Below the pieces are notes generated by a model. That model was not told the origin of the DNA. It did no database searches and saw only the letters and a program-made list of their open reading frames with translations. Below, in pieces: positions 1 through 10,009 of a stretch of DNA of 64,000 nt. Position numbers and translations under genes: made by a program. Source of the DNA: Nakamurella sp. A5-74 (GTDB taxonomy: Bacteria; Actinomycetota; Actinomycetes; Mycobacteriales; Nakamurellaceae); contig NZ_CP159218.1 in the NCBI RefSeq assembly GCF_040438885.1, forward strand, positions 248,001 through 312,000, read 5' to 3'. Numbering within the stretch: the first letter of the stretch is position 1; every line of letters begins with the position of its first letter.

Positions 1-8
1 CACCCAGG

Positions 9-1979
9 TCATCGGATCACCTTCGATTTGCGGTGGAGGTCCGCCGGGACCTTGAGAATGCGGGAGCCAGGTCGCTGGTCTGCCAAGAGGCGTTGCGCCT
101 CGGGATGCACGGCTAGACCCGCGACGGTCACTGTCTCACCCTCGGCGAGTAGGCTAACTACGTACGCGATCTGCGGTGCGTCTACAAGTCCCTCGACTAC
201 CACTAGCAGGTCACGATTCCTTGCGGCCGTCACGCCTCGACGCTTTGGAGTAAGCGTATAGCCGATCTGAGCAGCCACGTAGGCAGGCAGAGCCTCGATG
301 TTCTCTCGTAGGAACACGCGCCCGTTTAGCTCGATGGCCTTCGCTGGTTCCACGTCAAGCACGCGAAAACCGCCTCCACCTTCCCAGAGTTGTGTCCTGC
401 GGTCACGGGTCCTTGTTGCCCGATTGAGTTGATCTTGAACGGTCTTCCTGACATTAACGTCTTTGACAGTCAACTTGCTCATGAGTCGTCGGAACTGCGC
501 AGCTTCCTCTTCCTTGAGGCCACTGTCGTCACCTGCAGCTTTCAAGGCGGCGAGCATTTCCTTCGGGAGATCAACAACGAGATCAAGCGGACCCGTGGCA
601 ACCGAGTGATCGTCCAGCGCATCCGCGAAGACGGGTACATCTTTGGCGCCTGTTTGGACATCGGAGGGGTCTGCGGGCTCCAAGACCCTTCTCAGCACGG
701 CCTGGAAGTCCTTGGCTTCCTCAGATGATACGCCCGCGGGGAGATCGACACCATCAGCAGGCACCCGCTCCTTAACCCATGTAATTCCGCCTTCGTCCGT
801 GCCAGCTACCACCTTGGATAGCCTTGGAAGTATATAGTCGCTAACGGTGGACGCCATGGTCTCAACTGTCACCCAGCGGCGGCCCATCTTGTGGGCCACC
901 GCAGCCGTTGTCCCCGAGCCGCCGAAGCAGTCAATGACGATATCGCCGGGCGCAGTGGCCATCTGTAGTACCCGCTGCATGAACCGCTCGGGTTTCGGTG
1001 TAGCAAAGGACGGAAGGTCCGGAAAGAGATAACGCATCTCATTCTTCGAGGTTCGATTGCTTCCTACATCCTTCTGGCGCCAGAGAGTGCGAGGTGTCAA
1101 TCCTTCTACCTCAGACAGATAGCGCTTGATGCTGGGGCGGGCGGTCTGGTCAGGTCCCCAAAAGATCCTGTCGTCCCTTTCGAGTTCCCAAAACTTCTCC
1201 TCGCTGATCCGCCAAAAACGACCTTTTGGTGGACGGAAGGTGCGCCCAGACGGGCCAGTGATAGCGTAAAGGCCACGACTGTAAGTCTTGTTTGCAAACG
1301 GGTCGCCGGGATACCAACTTCCACGCGGATCGCCATCCGGGTTGGTGTAGATTACGTCGAATGCCGCACTGCGAGGCAGTCGATTTGGCCGCCAAACTGC
1401 CTTGTCCTTAGCGTAAACAAGAACCACATCCTGATCCTTGCTCAAGAATGAAGCGCTATTGTTGGGAGAATCCGCCTTTTCCCAAACCACCTCAGCGACG
1501 AAATTCTTGATGCCGAACTCCTCATCGAGAACCATTCGCGCACGATGGACTTCCGCATCATCCAGGTGTACCCAAATTGAGCCATTGGCCGCCAATAACT
1601 CTCGCAGAAGCCTCACTCGATCCCTAAACATTGCGAGCCACACTGAGTGATCGAAGTTGTCGTCATAAAACTCGCCGAATATCTGCTCGGTGTTGAAAGG
1701 CGGATCAATGTAGGCCAACTTCACTTGGCCGGCGTACTCGCGCCTGTACTCGGCGATTGACCGAAGTGAGTGCAGTGCGTCGTAAGCGTCGCCTTGAATG
1801 ACCAAGTTGGCGGTCTCGTCCGCTACTACTGCCCCGACGCTAGTTCGCTCGCGCAAAAGACGAACCTCGGTCACTCTGGTGTCGTCGCGCTCGACCCACT
1901 CGTAGCCTCCTCCAGCGAGCGGCAGAAGCGCTTTATCCTTGTTGAACCAGCTCAGAGCCAGTCGCTGCTGCTGTCCCAC
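9..1979 (-). CDS. Site-specific DNA methyltransferase (adenine-specific, beta class)
   Basis: A complete 656-residue protein. The catalytic motif DPPFN lies near residue 92 and the S-adenosylmethionine motif FGGSGTTA near residue 352. The order DPPF before FxGxG marks the beta class of amino-methyltransferases, as in type III Mod subunits, which methylate adenine N6. About 270 residues follow the SAM motif and may hold target recognition. The start is GTG with an AGGGG-like site upstream. It lies on the same strand as the helicase, HKD and DUF6361 genes but is separated from them by an IS701 element, so it was probably the last gene of that operon and the self-modification arm of the system. 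It could instead be an independent modification gene; the enzyme class is secure. Confidence 0.88.
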   Translation of the reverse strand: MGQQQRLALSWFNKDKALLPLAGGGYEWVERDDTRVTEVRLLRERTSVGAVVADETANLVIQGDAYDALHSLRSIAEYRREYAGQVKLAYIDPPFNTEQIFGEFYDDNFDHSVWLAMFRDRVRLLRELLAANGSIWVHLDDAEVHRARMVLDEEFGIKNFVAEVVWEKADSPNNSASFLSKDQDVVLVYAKDKAVWRPNRLPRSAAFDVIYTNPDGDPRGSWYPGDPFANKTYSRGLYAITGPSGRTFRPPKGRFWRISEEKFWELERDDRIFWGPDQTARPSIKRYLSEVEGLTPRTLWRQKDVGSNRTSKNEMRYLFPDLPSFATPKPERFMQRVLQMATAPGDIVIDCFGGSGTTAAVAHKMGRRWVTVETMASTVSDYILPRLSKVVAGTDEGGITWVKERVPADGVDLPAGVSSEEAKDFQAVLRRVLEPADPSDVQTGAKDVPVFADALDDHSVATGPLDLVVDLPKEMLAALKAAGDDSGLKEEEAAQFRRLMSKLTVKDVNVRKTVQDQLNRATRTRDRRTQLWEGGGGFRVLDVEPAKAIELNGRVFLRENIEALPAYVAAQIGYTLTPKRRGVTAARNRDLLVVVEGLVDAPQIAYVVSLLAEGETVTVAGLAVHPEAQRLLADQRPGSRILKVPADLHRKSKVIR

Positions 1980-2100
1980 CTAGTGCACCCCTACGCTGCG
2001 CCTACGACGGACGTTCCGACGTATCGACCAGGATATCCCGGAGCGCCGACGACGGGGGTACGACCGACCGTGCTACCGCAGGTTACTTCGAGACACCCGT

Positions 2101-3519
2101 CTAGTACTACAGCCGTAGATCGATCTTGTAGTGCTCTGATCTGCGGCGATAGTGGTGGTATCGGGCGGTGGCTTGGTGTTTCCGTCGCCAGATTGACCAG
2201 TGCAGGACGTGCTCGCGGGTCGCGATCGCTCCGACTGTGAGGGTGTCGAAGAGTTTTCGCAGCTCGTTCAGGGTGAGATCGATCAGTCCGGTTGGTGCGG
2301 GTTGGCGGTCTTTCTCGGCAGCGGTGGTGACGGCAAGGAACGCCATCGCGAGCATCGCCAGGGTGCTCCAGCGGTGCCAGGAACACCACCGCCGGACCTG
2401 GTGTTCATCGAGTCCGGCTTGCCCTTTGGCGGTCTGGAACGATTCTTCGATCTTCCATCGTTGCCCTGCGACCCGGACCAGGGTGGCCAGCGGGACCGGT
2501 CGCGGTGAGTGACAGCGGTGGTAGGCCATCTCGTCGGTGGAATCGTTGCGGTGCAGCAGCAACCAGTGCAGGCCAGGCTGATCACCGGGTATCCGGATGA
2601 GCGCCCACGAGTAGAACCGCGGACCCTTGGTTCCCGCGCCGGCTGACATCTTCTGCCACGACTGCGCGGGCAGCGTCCCGGTCAACGCATCAGCGCGGAC
2701 AGCTCCGCCCTGGGTCGGTACCCGGTGATCACACGCGACGGCCAGCACGTAGCCCATGGCTGTGTCGGTGAGCGCTGCACGAAGTTTGGAGTCGTTGCCG
2801 TACACCTCGTCGCCGGCGACGAACCGCGCCGGGACGCCAGCCTTTACTGCCGACAGGATCATCTGCAGGGCCAGTGCCGGTTTGGTCGCGAACCCGACAC
2901 CATCCGGGACACCGGCGCTGGCCATCCGGACGGGGTCATCGGTCCAGGACCTGGGCAGATACAGCGCCCGATCGATCAACGCATGCCCGCGAGGGGCCGC
3001 GTAGGTCAGGTACACCGCGACCTGAGCGTTCTCGATCCGGCCTGCAGTTCCGGTGTACTGCCGCTGCGCGCCGACCGTGTGCACGCCCTTCTTCACATCG
3101 CCGGTTTCATCAACGATCAGGACACCGTCCGGGTCACCGAACTCCTCAACCACATAGTGGCGCAGATCATCGCGGACCGCGTCAGCATCCCACTTCGCAC
3201 GGGAAAGCAAGTGCTGCAACCCATCCGGGGAAACATCACCTCGATGCTCAGCGATCGTCCAACAGTTCTTCCGGTCCAGACCGGACAACAACCCGAGCAT
3301 CAACGCACCAGCATGCCGGGCCGACTCGTACCGCGCGAACCGCGGCCGGACGCGGTCCAACAGCGCGCCGAACCCGTCCCACCACCGGTCAGGCTCTATC
3401 CTGTGAGCCGCGGCCAGCGCGACGTTCTTGTTTGTCTTCACAACCAACCATGATCACGCGCTGGCCGCCCCGACCTGCGACAACACGCCCAAAACCTCGA
3501 TCTACGGCTGTAGTACTAG
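2101..3519 (-). mobile_element. IS701-family insertion sequence, copy 1
   Basis: The element is bounded by CTAGTACTACAGCCGTAG at 2101-2118 and its exact reverse complement at 3502-3519. The outer CTAG is present on both sides and fits a 4-base target duplication. It carries one transposase gene. It sits between the helicase and methyltransferase genes of the putative defence operon. A related but not identical copy lies at 20945-22363 with the same 18-base ends. Confidence 0.88.
2107..3447 (-). CDS. IS701-family transposase (copy 1)
   Basis: A 446-residue DDE transposase that appears intact. The acidic catalytic positions are visible as VDETGDVKKG (about residue 113), AGDEVYG (about 215) and WKIEES (about 338). 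The start is TTG, just inside the right terminal repeat. Comparison by eye with the other copy shows roughly four-fifths identity with the C-terminal third almost unchanged, so the two copies are separate isoforms rather than a recent duplication. Confidence 0.9.
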   Translation of the reverse strand: MVVKTNKNVALAAAHRIEPDRWWDGFGALLDRVRPRFARYESARHAGALMLGLLSGLDRKNCWTIAEHRGDVSPDGLQHLLSRAKWDADAVRDDLRHYVVEEFGDPDGVLIVDETGDVKKGVHTVGAQRQYTGTAGRIENAQVAVYLTYAAPRGHALIDRALYLPRSWTDDPVRMASAGVPDGVGFATKPALALQMILSAVKAGVPARFVAGDEVYGNDSKLRAALTDTAMGYVLAVACDHRVPTQGGAVRADALTGTLPAQSWQKMSAGAGTKGPRFYSWALIRIPGDQPGLHWLLLHRNDSTDEMAYHRCHSPRPVPLATLVRVAGQRWKIEESFQTAKGQAGLDEHQVRRWCSWHRWSTLAMLAMAFLAVTTAAEKDRQPAPTGLIDLTLNELRKLFDTLTVGAIATREHVLHWSIWRRKHQATARYHHYRRRSEHYKIDLRL

Positions 3520-3790
3520 GGGCCCCGGTGCTCGTCCACCCAGGACAGGTGTACTCGCTGGTAGCCAGGTCAAGCCGCCTCGGTGCCTGTGCTCCGTCAC
3601 CCTGCGGGCAAGGGGGCTGACGCCGCTAGTAGCCACACCGACCAAGAGCAGGCAGGCCAGCAGGCGAGACAGCGTTGCTCGATTAACCTCAATCCTGTTC
3701 GAAGTCTACGAGATGACCAACGGTGCCGCGTGAAGTGATGTTTCTCCATTCTGCACAACAGAGCCGAACCGGATTTCACCGGCACGTCGC
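3520..3790. other. Spacer between IS701 copy 1 and the helicase gene
   Basis: Together with 1980-2100 on the far side of the element, this is the original spacer between the helicase and methyltransferase genes. No convincing coding sequence, tRNA or terminator hairpin was found on either side. The combined original spacer of roughly 390 bases is long compared with the overlapping genes upstream in the operon, so the methyltransferase may have had its own promoter even before the insertion. Confidence 0.4.
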
Positions 3791-6700
3791 TCAAGGCTTA
3801 AGATATGTGCCAAACGAGGCGGCTCCCGCGGTGCTCGCCAGTTCGACAAAATCCTCCTGGCGGCCTTGTCCGAACGCTAGCCGGTAATTGAACAAGTTTC
3901 GTCTCACACGCTCGAGTACGAGCTCATCCCTGCTGAACGGGAACTGGAGCAGCGTCCGCTCGATTTTGGCCGGTCCGTCGTAGAGCCAAGAGGCGTACAG
4001 CCGATCACGCTGCTCCGACCTGGTCTCCGCCAGCTCGAAGGCCAGATCCCAGGGATGCCGACCGGGGGAGCCCCGGAGTATGTCTTGTGTCAGGTCGGCG
4101 GCAATGTTGCGGCGGACCGCGTGCCCGCGGAAGCGGTCGATGCGGCCTTCGCGCTGCTCGAAGTCGACGGGGTTGGGCGGGATGTTCCAATGCACGAGGC
4201 TGTGGCACCACGGGTGAAAGTCGATGCCCTCCTGGCCCACGGACGTGGATGTCAGGACGAACGGCCAGAACGGGCTGTTGAACGCTTGTCTGACCTCCTG
4301 CGGGCGGTGTCCAGCATCAGACGAGCCGGCCCGCGCTCCATACCGCATGGCGAATCCGGCACCGAGCGGAATGTCGCTCTCGCCCGTCGCCGGATCAAAC
4401 GCTCGGAAGGTGACACGACGCAACGACAGGGTTGATCGTGCGACGTCGGCGATCGTCGCGAGCCGCTCGTCGGTGAGCGGACCAGGCGGGTCGTTGGCCA
4501 GCTGATGGAGATACTCGTCCAGCACAGCTTGGAGGTTGCCGTCGGCGCAGTACTGCAGCACGGCACGCCAGTACGGCAAAGTCGTGCCGTAGAGACCATC
4601 GAGCAGGTTCATCGCCTGGGGCCGGTTGAAAAGTGACCGGATCCCGTCGGCGATCATGCAAGCGGCAGCCCACAGGCCGTTGTCTGAGACCGTGTCGTCC
4701 GGCCCCACGAGTCTTTTCAGCGCCCGCCACGCCGAGTTGGCCGGCCCGAACGCTGCCAGATCGGCGATTGTCTCGGCCAGGTCTGGCGGCCATGAGCTCT
4801 CGCTGCTCAGATCCAGCTGCGCCACTTCCTCGACATGCCGGAGAGCGCCGGCAGATCCGCCGTCCTCCTCGCCTGCAACCGGTGCGAGCGCAGCGGCCAG
4901 GTTGGCGGGGCTCCCTGCATCCGCCGTGCTCGCGCCCGTCGCTTCGAAGGCGAAAGCAGCTGCCCAGTAGGCACTTTCAGACGCTGTGGCAGCGGATTCT
5001 CGCTGAGCTATTCCTAGGCGTTCGGTGACGACCCCACGGATGCGCGCGCGCACCACGTCGACGCCCGCAGCGCGTCCGAAACTGCGAGCGGAGGCGAGTG
5101 GGTCTGCCAGCTTCGCCAGCGCCGGGATGGGCCAAAACAGTGCGAGCGTCGACATCGATGCGGCTCGTCCGTCGACAACGCGGTACTGGAGCCGCGCGGT
5201 CGGACGGGTTGCCCGGCCGGCGTTCTCGGCCATTCCGGCGAGGCGCCGATCTGCTTCGTAAGTCAGCAACGCCGCGACCGCGGTCGGGGCGGCGTTCCAC
5301 GAAGAGAAGAGCAACTTCTTCGTCATCCCGGCAGCGTCGGCAAACGGGCCGTCGGGCTCCGTGTACGACAAGCTCGGCGGGACCCACAGCAGTTTCTCCC
5401 AGCCTGCGCCGACCGTCTGATGAGCGAGCACTCGAAGCTTGGCGTTCCCGAGGTCGATCTCCTGCTGACGGGTCATCAGCTCGGTCGGCAGGGTGCGCAT
5501 CTTGCTGAGCGTGTCCAGCAGCGACGCGTGCTCGGCCTTGGTCCGTGTGTGCAGCTGATAGCCGTCCATGAAGTTCGCGAAGTACGGCGAGGATTTCCAG
5601 TACTCGACGTTGAACTCGCTGTCCACGGCGCGCGCCAGATCGGACAGGTGGGCGTACTCCACCAGATCGTCTGCATTGACGGACGCTGCAGTGTGGACGG
5701 TTTCGACCACCCGTGAGCGCTGCACATCAGCGGGGCGCTCGGTCCTGCACATGAGCGGCAGCAGCTGCGAGCGCAATGTCTTCGCTAGTTCGTCACCGCC
5801 ACCATGCCCACTGACGACCCGGGCTCGGAAGGCTGCGAGATTGGACTTGATGTCGCCGATCGAGTGATGGGATCCGCCACGCGCCAAGAACTGCAGCGTG
5901 CCGAACAGCCCCTGCTCGTGGTCCTCCGTCTCCTGCTCATCGGCGAGGGTGAACGCCTTGAACGGCGTGGCCGAGAGCAACAGCACCCGCGCCCGCGGAT
6001 GGCTGAACATCTGCTCAGCGAGCTCGCCGCTAGCAGTGTCGGCCTGCAGCAGATCGTCGAAGCGCTGGAACTCGTCCAGGATCACCAGATCCGGAGACAA
6101 GGCGTTGAGGCCGGCCTGCGACAGGATTTTCCGACCCTCACCGATCGCCCATCGTGCCTCGGCGGTGAGTTCGTCGGTGATGTTCGATGCCTTGCGATGT
6201 TCGGTGATGAGCCCGTTCAGCCACTCGATCAGTGAGATGCCGTCGCCGAAAGGCTGGCGCGCCAAACGACGAACCTCGGCCACCACCTCGGCGTCGAGGT
6301 CCGTCCAGCTGGGCTTCAGAGACCGGTGTCGCTCCTCCATCCGTTCCAGCTTGCGGACGCCACCCCTGAACACCCGGTAGGCGGCACGTAGGCCGTAGTG
6401 ATCAAGCGGTTCAAGGTCCTCCGTCAGGATCTCGAGCAGTAAGAGTCGTTCCTCCGCAGTACCGAGCCCGCCTCCAGACAGTGAAGTACCTGGGGTGAAG
6501 GACACCACGCTCACGGGCTTGACCCACTTGCCATCGTCAGCATGGATACGGCCCTTGGCGGCTGCGAGAAGGGTCAGCCGCGACGCCTCGGCCGGAGCGT
6601 CACCGATGACGTTCAGCCGCGCGAGGTTCTGGCGCGCGAGATCGACGTTCGAGCAGATGTAGACGACGTCGATGCGGTTCGTGCTGGGATCGTCCTGCAG

Positions 6701-6889
6701 CTTCTCTATCGCACGAGCGATGACGCCCCGCGCCACGATGCTCTTGCCGAGACCGGTCTCGTCGGCCACGAGGAAGCGCCGGGTGGAATCGGGCCCGTAG
6801 AAGCGCCGGATGACGTGATCCACGGTGCGCTGTTGGAAGGGGTAGAGCTCGTCGCGGACCGCTGCTGCGGAGAACCGTTGGCGCGTCAT
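3791..6889 (-). CDS. SF2 helicase (SNF2/DISARM-like), defence operon
   Basis: A protein of about 1032 residues when started at the ATG whose ATGA overlaps the stop of the upstream HKD gene. Helicase motifs occur in order: Walker A ADETGLGKS near residue 45, Walker B LDEF near 278, motif III LLSATPF near 310, then after a long insert TSTSVGQEGIDF and QREGRIDRF (motifs V and VI) near residues 900-940. The first half resembles SNF2-like helicases. The insert of several hundred residues between the two RecA lobes has no recognised domain. By analogy with DISARM or BREX helicases it may translocate on foreign DNA. Substrate and specificity are inferred from context only. Confidence 0.8.
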   Translation of the reverse strand: MTRQRFSAAAVRDELYPFQQRTVDHVIRRFYGPDSTRRFLVADETGLGKSIVARGVIARAIEKLQDDPSTNRIDVVYICSNVDLARQNLARLNVIGDAPAEASRLTLLAAAKGRIHADDGKWVKPVSVVSFTPGTSLSGGGLGTAEERLLLLEILTEDLEPLDHYGLRAAYRVFRGGVRKLERMEERHRSLKPSWTDLDAEVVAEVRRLARQPFGDGISLIEWLNGLITEHRKASNITDELTAEARWAIGEGRKILSQAGLNALSPDLVILDEFQRFDDLLQADTASGELAEQMFSHPRARVLLLSATPFKAFTLADEQETEDHEQGLFGTLQFLARGGSHHSIGDIKSNLAAFRARVVSGHGGGDELAKTLRSQLLPLMCRTERPADVQRSRVVETVHTAASVNADDLVEYAHLSDLARAVDSEFNVEYWKSSPYFANFMDGYQLHTRTKAEHASLLDTLSKMRTLPTELMTRQQEIDLGNAKLRVLAHQTVGAGWEKLLWVPPSLSYTEPDGPFADAAGMTKKLLFSSWNAAPTAVAALLTYEADRRLAGMAENAGRATRPTARLQYRVVDGRAASMSTLALFWPIPALAKLADPLASARSFGRAAGVDVVRARIRGVVTERLGIAQRESAATASESAYWAAAFAFEATGASTADAGSPANLAAALAPVAGEEDGGSAGALRHVEEVAQLDLSSESSWPPDLAETIADLAAFGPANSAWRALKRLVGPDDTVSDNGLWAAACMIADGIRSLFNRPQAMNLLDGLYGTTLPYWRAVLQYCADGNLQAVLDEYLHQLANDPPGPLTDERLATIADVARSTLSLRRVTFRAFDPATGESDIPLGAGFAMRYGARAGSSDAGHRPQEVRQAFNSPFWPFVLTSTSVGQEGIDFHPWCHSLVHWNIPPNPVDFEQREGRIDRFRGHAVRRNIAADLTQDILRGSPGRHPWDLAFELAETRSEQRDRLYASWLYDGPAKIERTLLQFPFSRDELVLERVRRNLFNYRLAFGQGRQEDFVELASTAGAASFGTYLKP

Positions 6890-8718
6890 GAGCGGGCTCC
6901 TTCCAAGCGTGCGCCGGCCTCGAGGAAGGCCGGCCACAACTCCAGCAGGCCGGGAGGAATCACGTCTTCGGCCCCGCGCTTCCTGAGCTGCTCGATGAGA
7001 TCGGTGATGGTGTGCAACGCCTCCGGTTTCGCGGCAAGCCCGCGAACCAGACCTTCGAACAGTCCTTGCCCAAGCATCTGGCCGAACTCGAAGAACCCGC
7101 TGCCATCCATGTCGGCACCCAGCTCCTGGGTGATGCTGTCGGCGTCCTCAGCCAACAACAACCGCAGGAGGGCCAGGAACTTCTCGGTGGAGTCGATCTG
7201 GGAGGCCATCACCGCGTCCAGGCGTTCGCTGTCGTCGCCGATCAGCCGCATTTTGACCAAGGTGGTCCGTGTTTGGGAGCGATGATCTTCCACGGTCAGG
7301 ACTGCCCAGGACGTCACGTCTTCGACGGACAGACCTGGGATGTGACCAGCCACTGCCTCGCCGCCGAGCAGTGCGATGGAACGCCCGTTCACCCCCGCCA
7401 TGCTGAGCTTCGCCGTGAAGGCGGCGTCCAGGGCGACCGGCTCTGCCGAGGTGATCTCCGCACGAATCCTGTCGCGAGCTCCGGTCAGCGTGCAGGCGAG
7501 ATGGAGCTCCGTCAGTCGCGAGAGCTCTGCATCCAGAGCCAGGTCCTGCTCGTCTGCTGCGGCGGGTTCCACGTCGGGTCGGGCGAAAGGCTCCAGGATC
7601 CCGCCCATGCCGTCCTTGTGCAGGATGGCGTCGACCCCGTACTCCTTGCGCGCGCCCACGATCTCCAGCAGGAACTCGACGTTCCCGGTGAACGCGTTGT
7701 CGGTCGTGTTGAGTGACCCGGTGAAGAAGTGCGCCTTGCTTGCGCGCTCGGTGACGATGATCTTCGCGTGGAGTCCGTCCAGCAGGACGCCAGGCGCTGT
7801 AGCCGCCACTTGGTCTTGATCTTCCGGATCAGGCGTCGGGTCGGAGCCGGTCTCCTCCGGGTTGAGACCGGCATCAGGTCGGACGACGAAGAGCTGCGCT
7901 TGCAACGCGTCCAGGTCGGCGGGCAAGATTTGGGCGAGCTGATCAGTGCGAGAAACGACGTCGAGAGTCTTCATGTCGGCGGCGACGCGCTCGAGACCAC
8001 GCAACGAGACGAACGGCGAGATGATCAGGCCCTTCGATCCGCTGAAGTCCGGGTTCACCGGCTCGCCGTCGATGCCGAAGGCGTGGAAGGCCAGCTCGTC
8101 CACCCCGACAGTTTGGTCCCAGTTGATGCGCCTGACTGCTTCGGCGAGGGTCGCGATCCGCGCTGCGCGCTCGGGCTGCAGGGTGTCGTGGGCCAGGCCG
8201 GGCAGTGCGCGGATCAGAGCTGCGAGCGGACGGTTGCTGGCCAGGGGGCGGGTCCCGGGTTCGCCGTCCAGAGCGACCATCACGTCCCACGACACTGACG
8301 AGGTCAGATTGCGCGTGGCCACGATGAGTCGGTACTTCATGGGTTCGTCGTCGTCCAGGCTGCTGAACTCCAGCATCCACACCTTTGGGTGGAAGAGGTA
8401 CCCGGGCTTGGGCGGTCGGACCGGGTGCAACGACCGCTCAAGGAAGGCGTTCAACTTGGCGTATGCAGCCGGTGCTGCGAGATACCCGTTCTGGAAGAAG
8501 ATGTCGATCTTGTCGACGCTGGAGCGCAGCGCCTCGAGAATCGCGATCGGGTGACGTTTGCTGGCGTCGTTGAGAATTCGGGTGGCTGCGGCGAGCGGGG
8601 CGAGGAGCGCCGCCTCCAGATCAAGCGTGAAGGTGGTGCCGACCGCGTGTCGCAGTCGGAGTCCGGGCGGCGGCTGCAGATGACTGAGCAGCAGCTGTCG
8701 GTCATCGGGTGCCAGCAC
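6886..8718 (-). CDS. Phospholipase D-like (two HKD motifs) protein, defence operon
   Basis: A 610-residue protein with two HKD half-sites. The first is FHPKVW near residue 107 followed by VATRNLT near 132. The second is LHAKIIVTE near 318 followed by TGSLNTTDNAF near 333. Two HKD motifs form one active site in PLD-superfamily nucleases such as DrmC of DISARM and Nuc/BfiI-type enzymes. The GTG start overlaps the end of the DUF6361 gene by 17 bases and has a GAGAGGGA site upstream. Its stop overlaps the helicase start (ATGA). A nuclease role in anti-phage defence is inferred from context. Confidence 0.78.
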   Translation of the reverse strand: MLAPDDRQLLLSHLQPPPGLRLRHAVGTTFTLDLEAALLAPLAAATRILNDASKRHPIAILEALRSSVDKIDIFFQNGYLAAPAAYAKLNAFLERSLHPVRPPKPGYLFHPKVWMLEFSSLDDDEPMKYRLIVATRNLTSSVSWDVMVALDGEPGTRPLASNRPLAALIRALPGLAHDTLQPERAARIATLAEAVRRINWDQTVGVDELAFHAFGIDGEPVNPDFSGSKGLIISPFVSLRGLERVAADMKTLDVVSRTDQLAQILPADLDALQAQLFVVRPDAGLNPEETGSDPTPDPEDQDQVAATAPGVLLDGLHAKIIVTERASKAHFFTGSLNTTDNAFTGNVEFLLEIVGARKEYGVDAILHKDGMGGILEPFARPDVEPAAADEQDLALDAELSRLTELHLACTLTGARDRIRAEITSAEPVALDAAFTAKLSMAGVNGRSIALLGGEAVAGHIPGLSVEDVTSWAVLTVEDHRSQTRTTLVKMRLIGDDSERLDAVMASQIDSTEKFLALLRLLLAEDADSITQELGADMDGSGFFEFGQMLGQGLFEGLVRGLAAKPEALHTITDLIEQLRKRGAEDVIPPGLLELWPAFLEAGARLEGARS

Positions 8719-9925
8719 TGTCGAGTCCCTCTCGGATGTCGGCGAGGATGCGGGTGACGTTCGCCCAGCGGAACGTCAGCAACCCGGTGCCGGAGTTGCC
8801 TGTCCAGCTGGCCAGCCGGCGCGAGTTGCCCAGCATCGCCTGCGGGCCTTTCTTCGCGCTCTCCCGCCGCTGAATCATGGTTCGCAGCGCCTGGTTGTCG
8901 AGCGCGGTGAGGGCAGATCCGTCCCGGACGGATTCGATCCAACGGTTGACGAAGATCTGAGTTGCAGGAGCGATCCGGTACGCGGCTGTCCCGAGCGTTT
9001 GCCAGAAGGCCGGCAGATCCCAATGCTGGGTGCGGGGCATGATGGCCCGCATTTCGTCGGTCCATGCCCGGAACTGCTCGCGATAATGGTCTACGTCGAC
9101 TTCGCCGTACTGGGGCGTGTACTCGTCTCGTGCGTAGGCCTCGGCCAACAGCACGTTGTAGACCCAGGCAGCGCCCTGCATGGTGCGCGCGAACAGCTCT
9201 GCATGGGTCAGCAGATCGCGCTGGTCGTCGGGCAGCTCGGTTGCGCGCAGGGCGTCCCACGCGGAGGGGGTCTCATAGATAACCCCCGGATCCGCGCTTC
9301 GCGTCAGCGATGCCAGCAGTGAGTCAGGGACTGACAGGAGGATGCGCTCCTGCAGCCAGCTCGCTTCCTCAGAAGTCAGTTCCAGGCCGCCATCGACGGA
9401 GTAGGGGAAATCGGACGGGCGGGGCGGGAGAGTGGCAACCCACGGTCCCGATCGGCGCTCGGCGAGCTCGGTGGCCTCGCTGGCGCGTCTCGTCGTGGGA
9501 CCGACTTGTTGTCGGCCGATGGGGTACTCGAGGATTCCGTAGGTGCGGAGCGCCGTCCAGTAGATCTGCGAGGGGAGCGTGCGTACGTTCTTGCCGGCGC
9601 GTTTGCCGATCAGGCCGACCGCGTCTGGGTCGGTCTTCAGGATCGATGTCAGCGTGCTCCGCTCGTACTCCTCGGCACGGGCAACGAGGCTGCGGGTGCT
9701 GCTTGTCGGCCCGGACGCCACCTGGAACGCCCAGGGAACCAGCAACAGGTAGCGCGCCCTGGTCTGGATGGTCGAGCTACCCGGGAACAGGCGGTCGCCG
9801 AGCGCGTCTCTGATCTGGCCGATGCCCAGGTCGTCGATGGTCAGGGGGTCCGAGAACAACTTGATGATCTCCCGCGCACGTCGCTGCTGCTCCAACGAGG
9901 TGTCCAGCCAGGCGACGAGCGACAC
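8702..9925 (-). CDS. DUF6361 family protein, first gene of the defence operon
   Basis: A 407-residue protein with the N-terminal signature of DUF6361: the AWLDTSLEQQRR start, GIGQIRDAL, and LFPGSSTIQTRARY near residues 47-60. This family regularly neighbours HKD and helicase genes, but its biochemical role is unknown. No catalytic motif or membrane segment is apparent. It heads a tightly overlapping run with the HKD and helicase genes, implying equal expression and perhaps a complex. The start faces the divergent HNH gene across 84 bases that must hold both promoters. Confidence 0.78.
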   Translation of the reverse strand: MSLVAWLDTSLEQQRRAREIIKLFSDPLTIDDLGIGQIRDALGDRLFPGSSTIQTRARYLLLVPWAFQVASGPTSSTRSLVARAEEYERSTLTSILKTDPDAVGLIGKRAGKNVRTLPSQIYWTALRTYGILEYPIGRQQVGPTTRRASEATELAERRSGPWVATLPPRPSDFPYSVDGGLELTSEEASWLQERILLSVPDSLLASLTRSADPGVIYETPSAWDALRATELPDDQRDLLTHAELFARTMQGAAWVYNVLLAEAYARDEYTPQYGEVDVDHYREQFRAWTDEMRAIMPRTQHWDLPAFWQTLGTAAYRIAPATQIFVNRWIESVRDGSALTALDNQALRTMIQRRESAKKGPQAMLGNSRRLASWTGNSGTGLLTFRWANVTRILADIREGLDSAGTR

Positions 9926-10009
9926 GAGGTTCCTCCCCAGGATGCGCTGGCTACCCCCGCGCTCACTCGGACACTAGACCAGAGGGGTGACGGATGGCAG
10001 GGTCAAGGC
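9926..10009. promoter_or_regulatory. Divergent promoter region of the defence operon and HNH gene
   Basis: The 84 bases between the divergent starts of the DUF6361 and HNH genes must contain both promoters. I see no strong palindrome and no certain -10 hexamer, so this assignment is by position only. Confidence 0.4.

Noticed and set aside
9506-10009. N-terminal extension of the HNH gene
   Set aside because: It is antisense to the DUF6361 gene; the conserved HNH protein begins near 10010.
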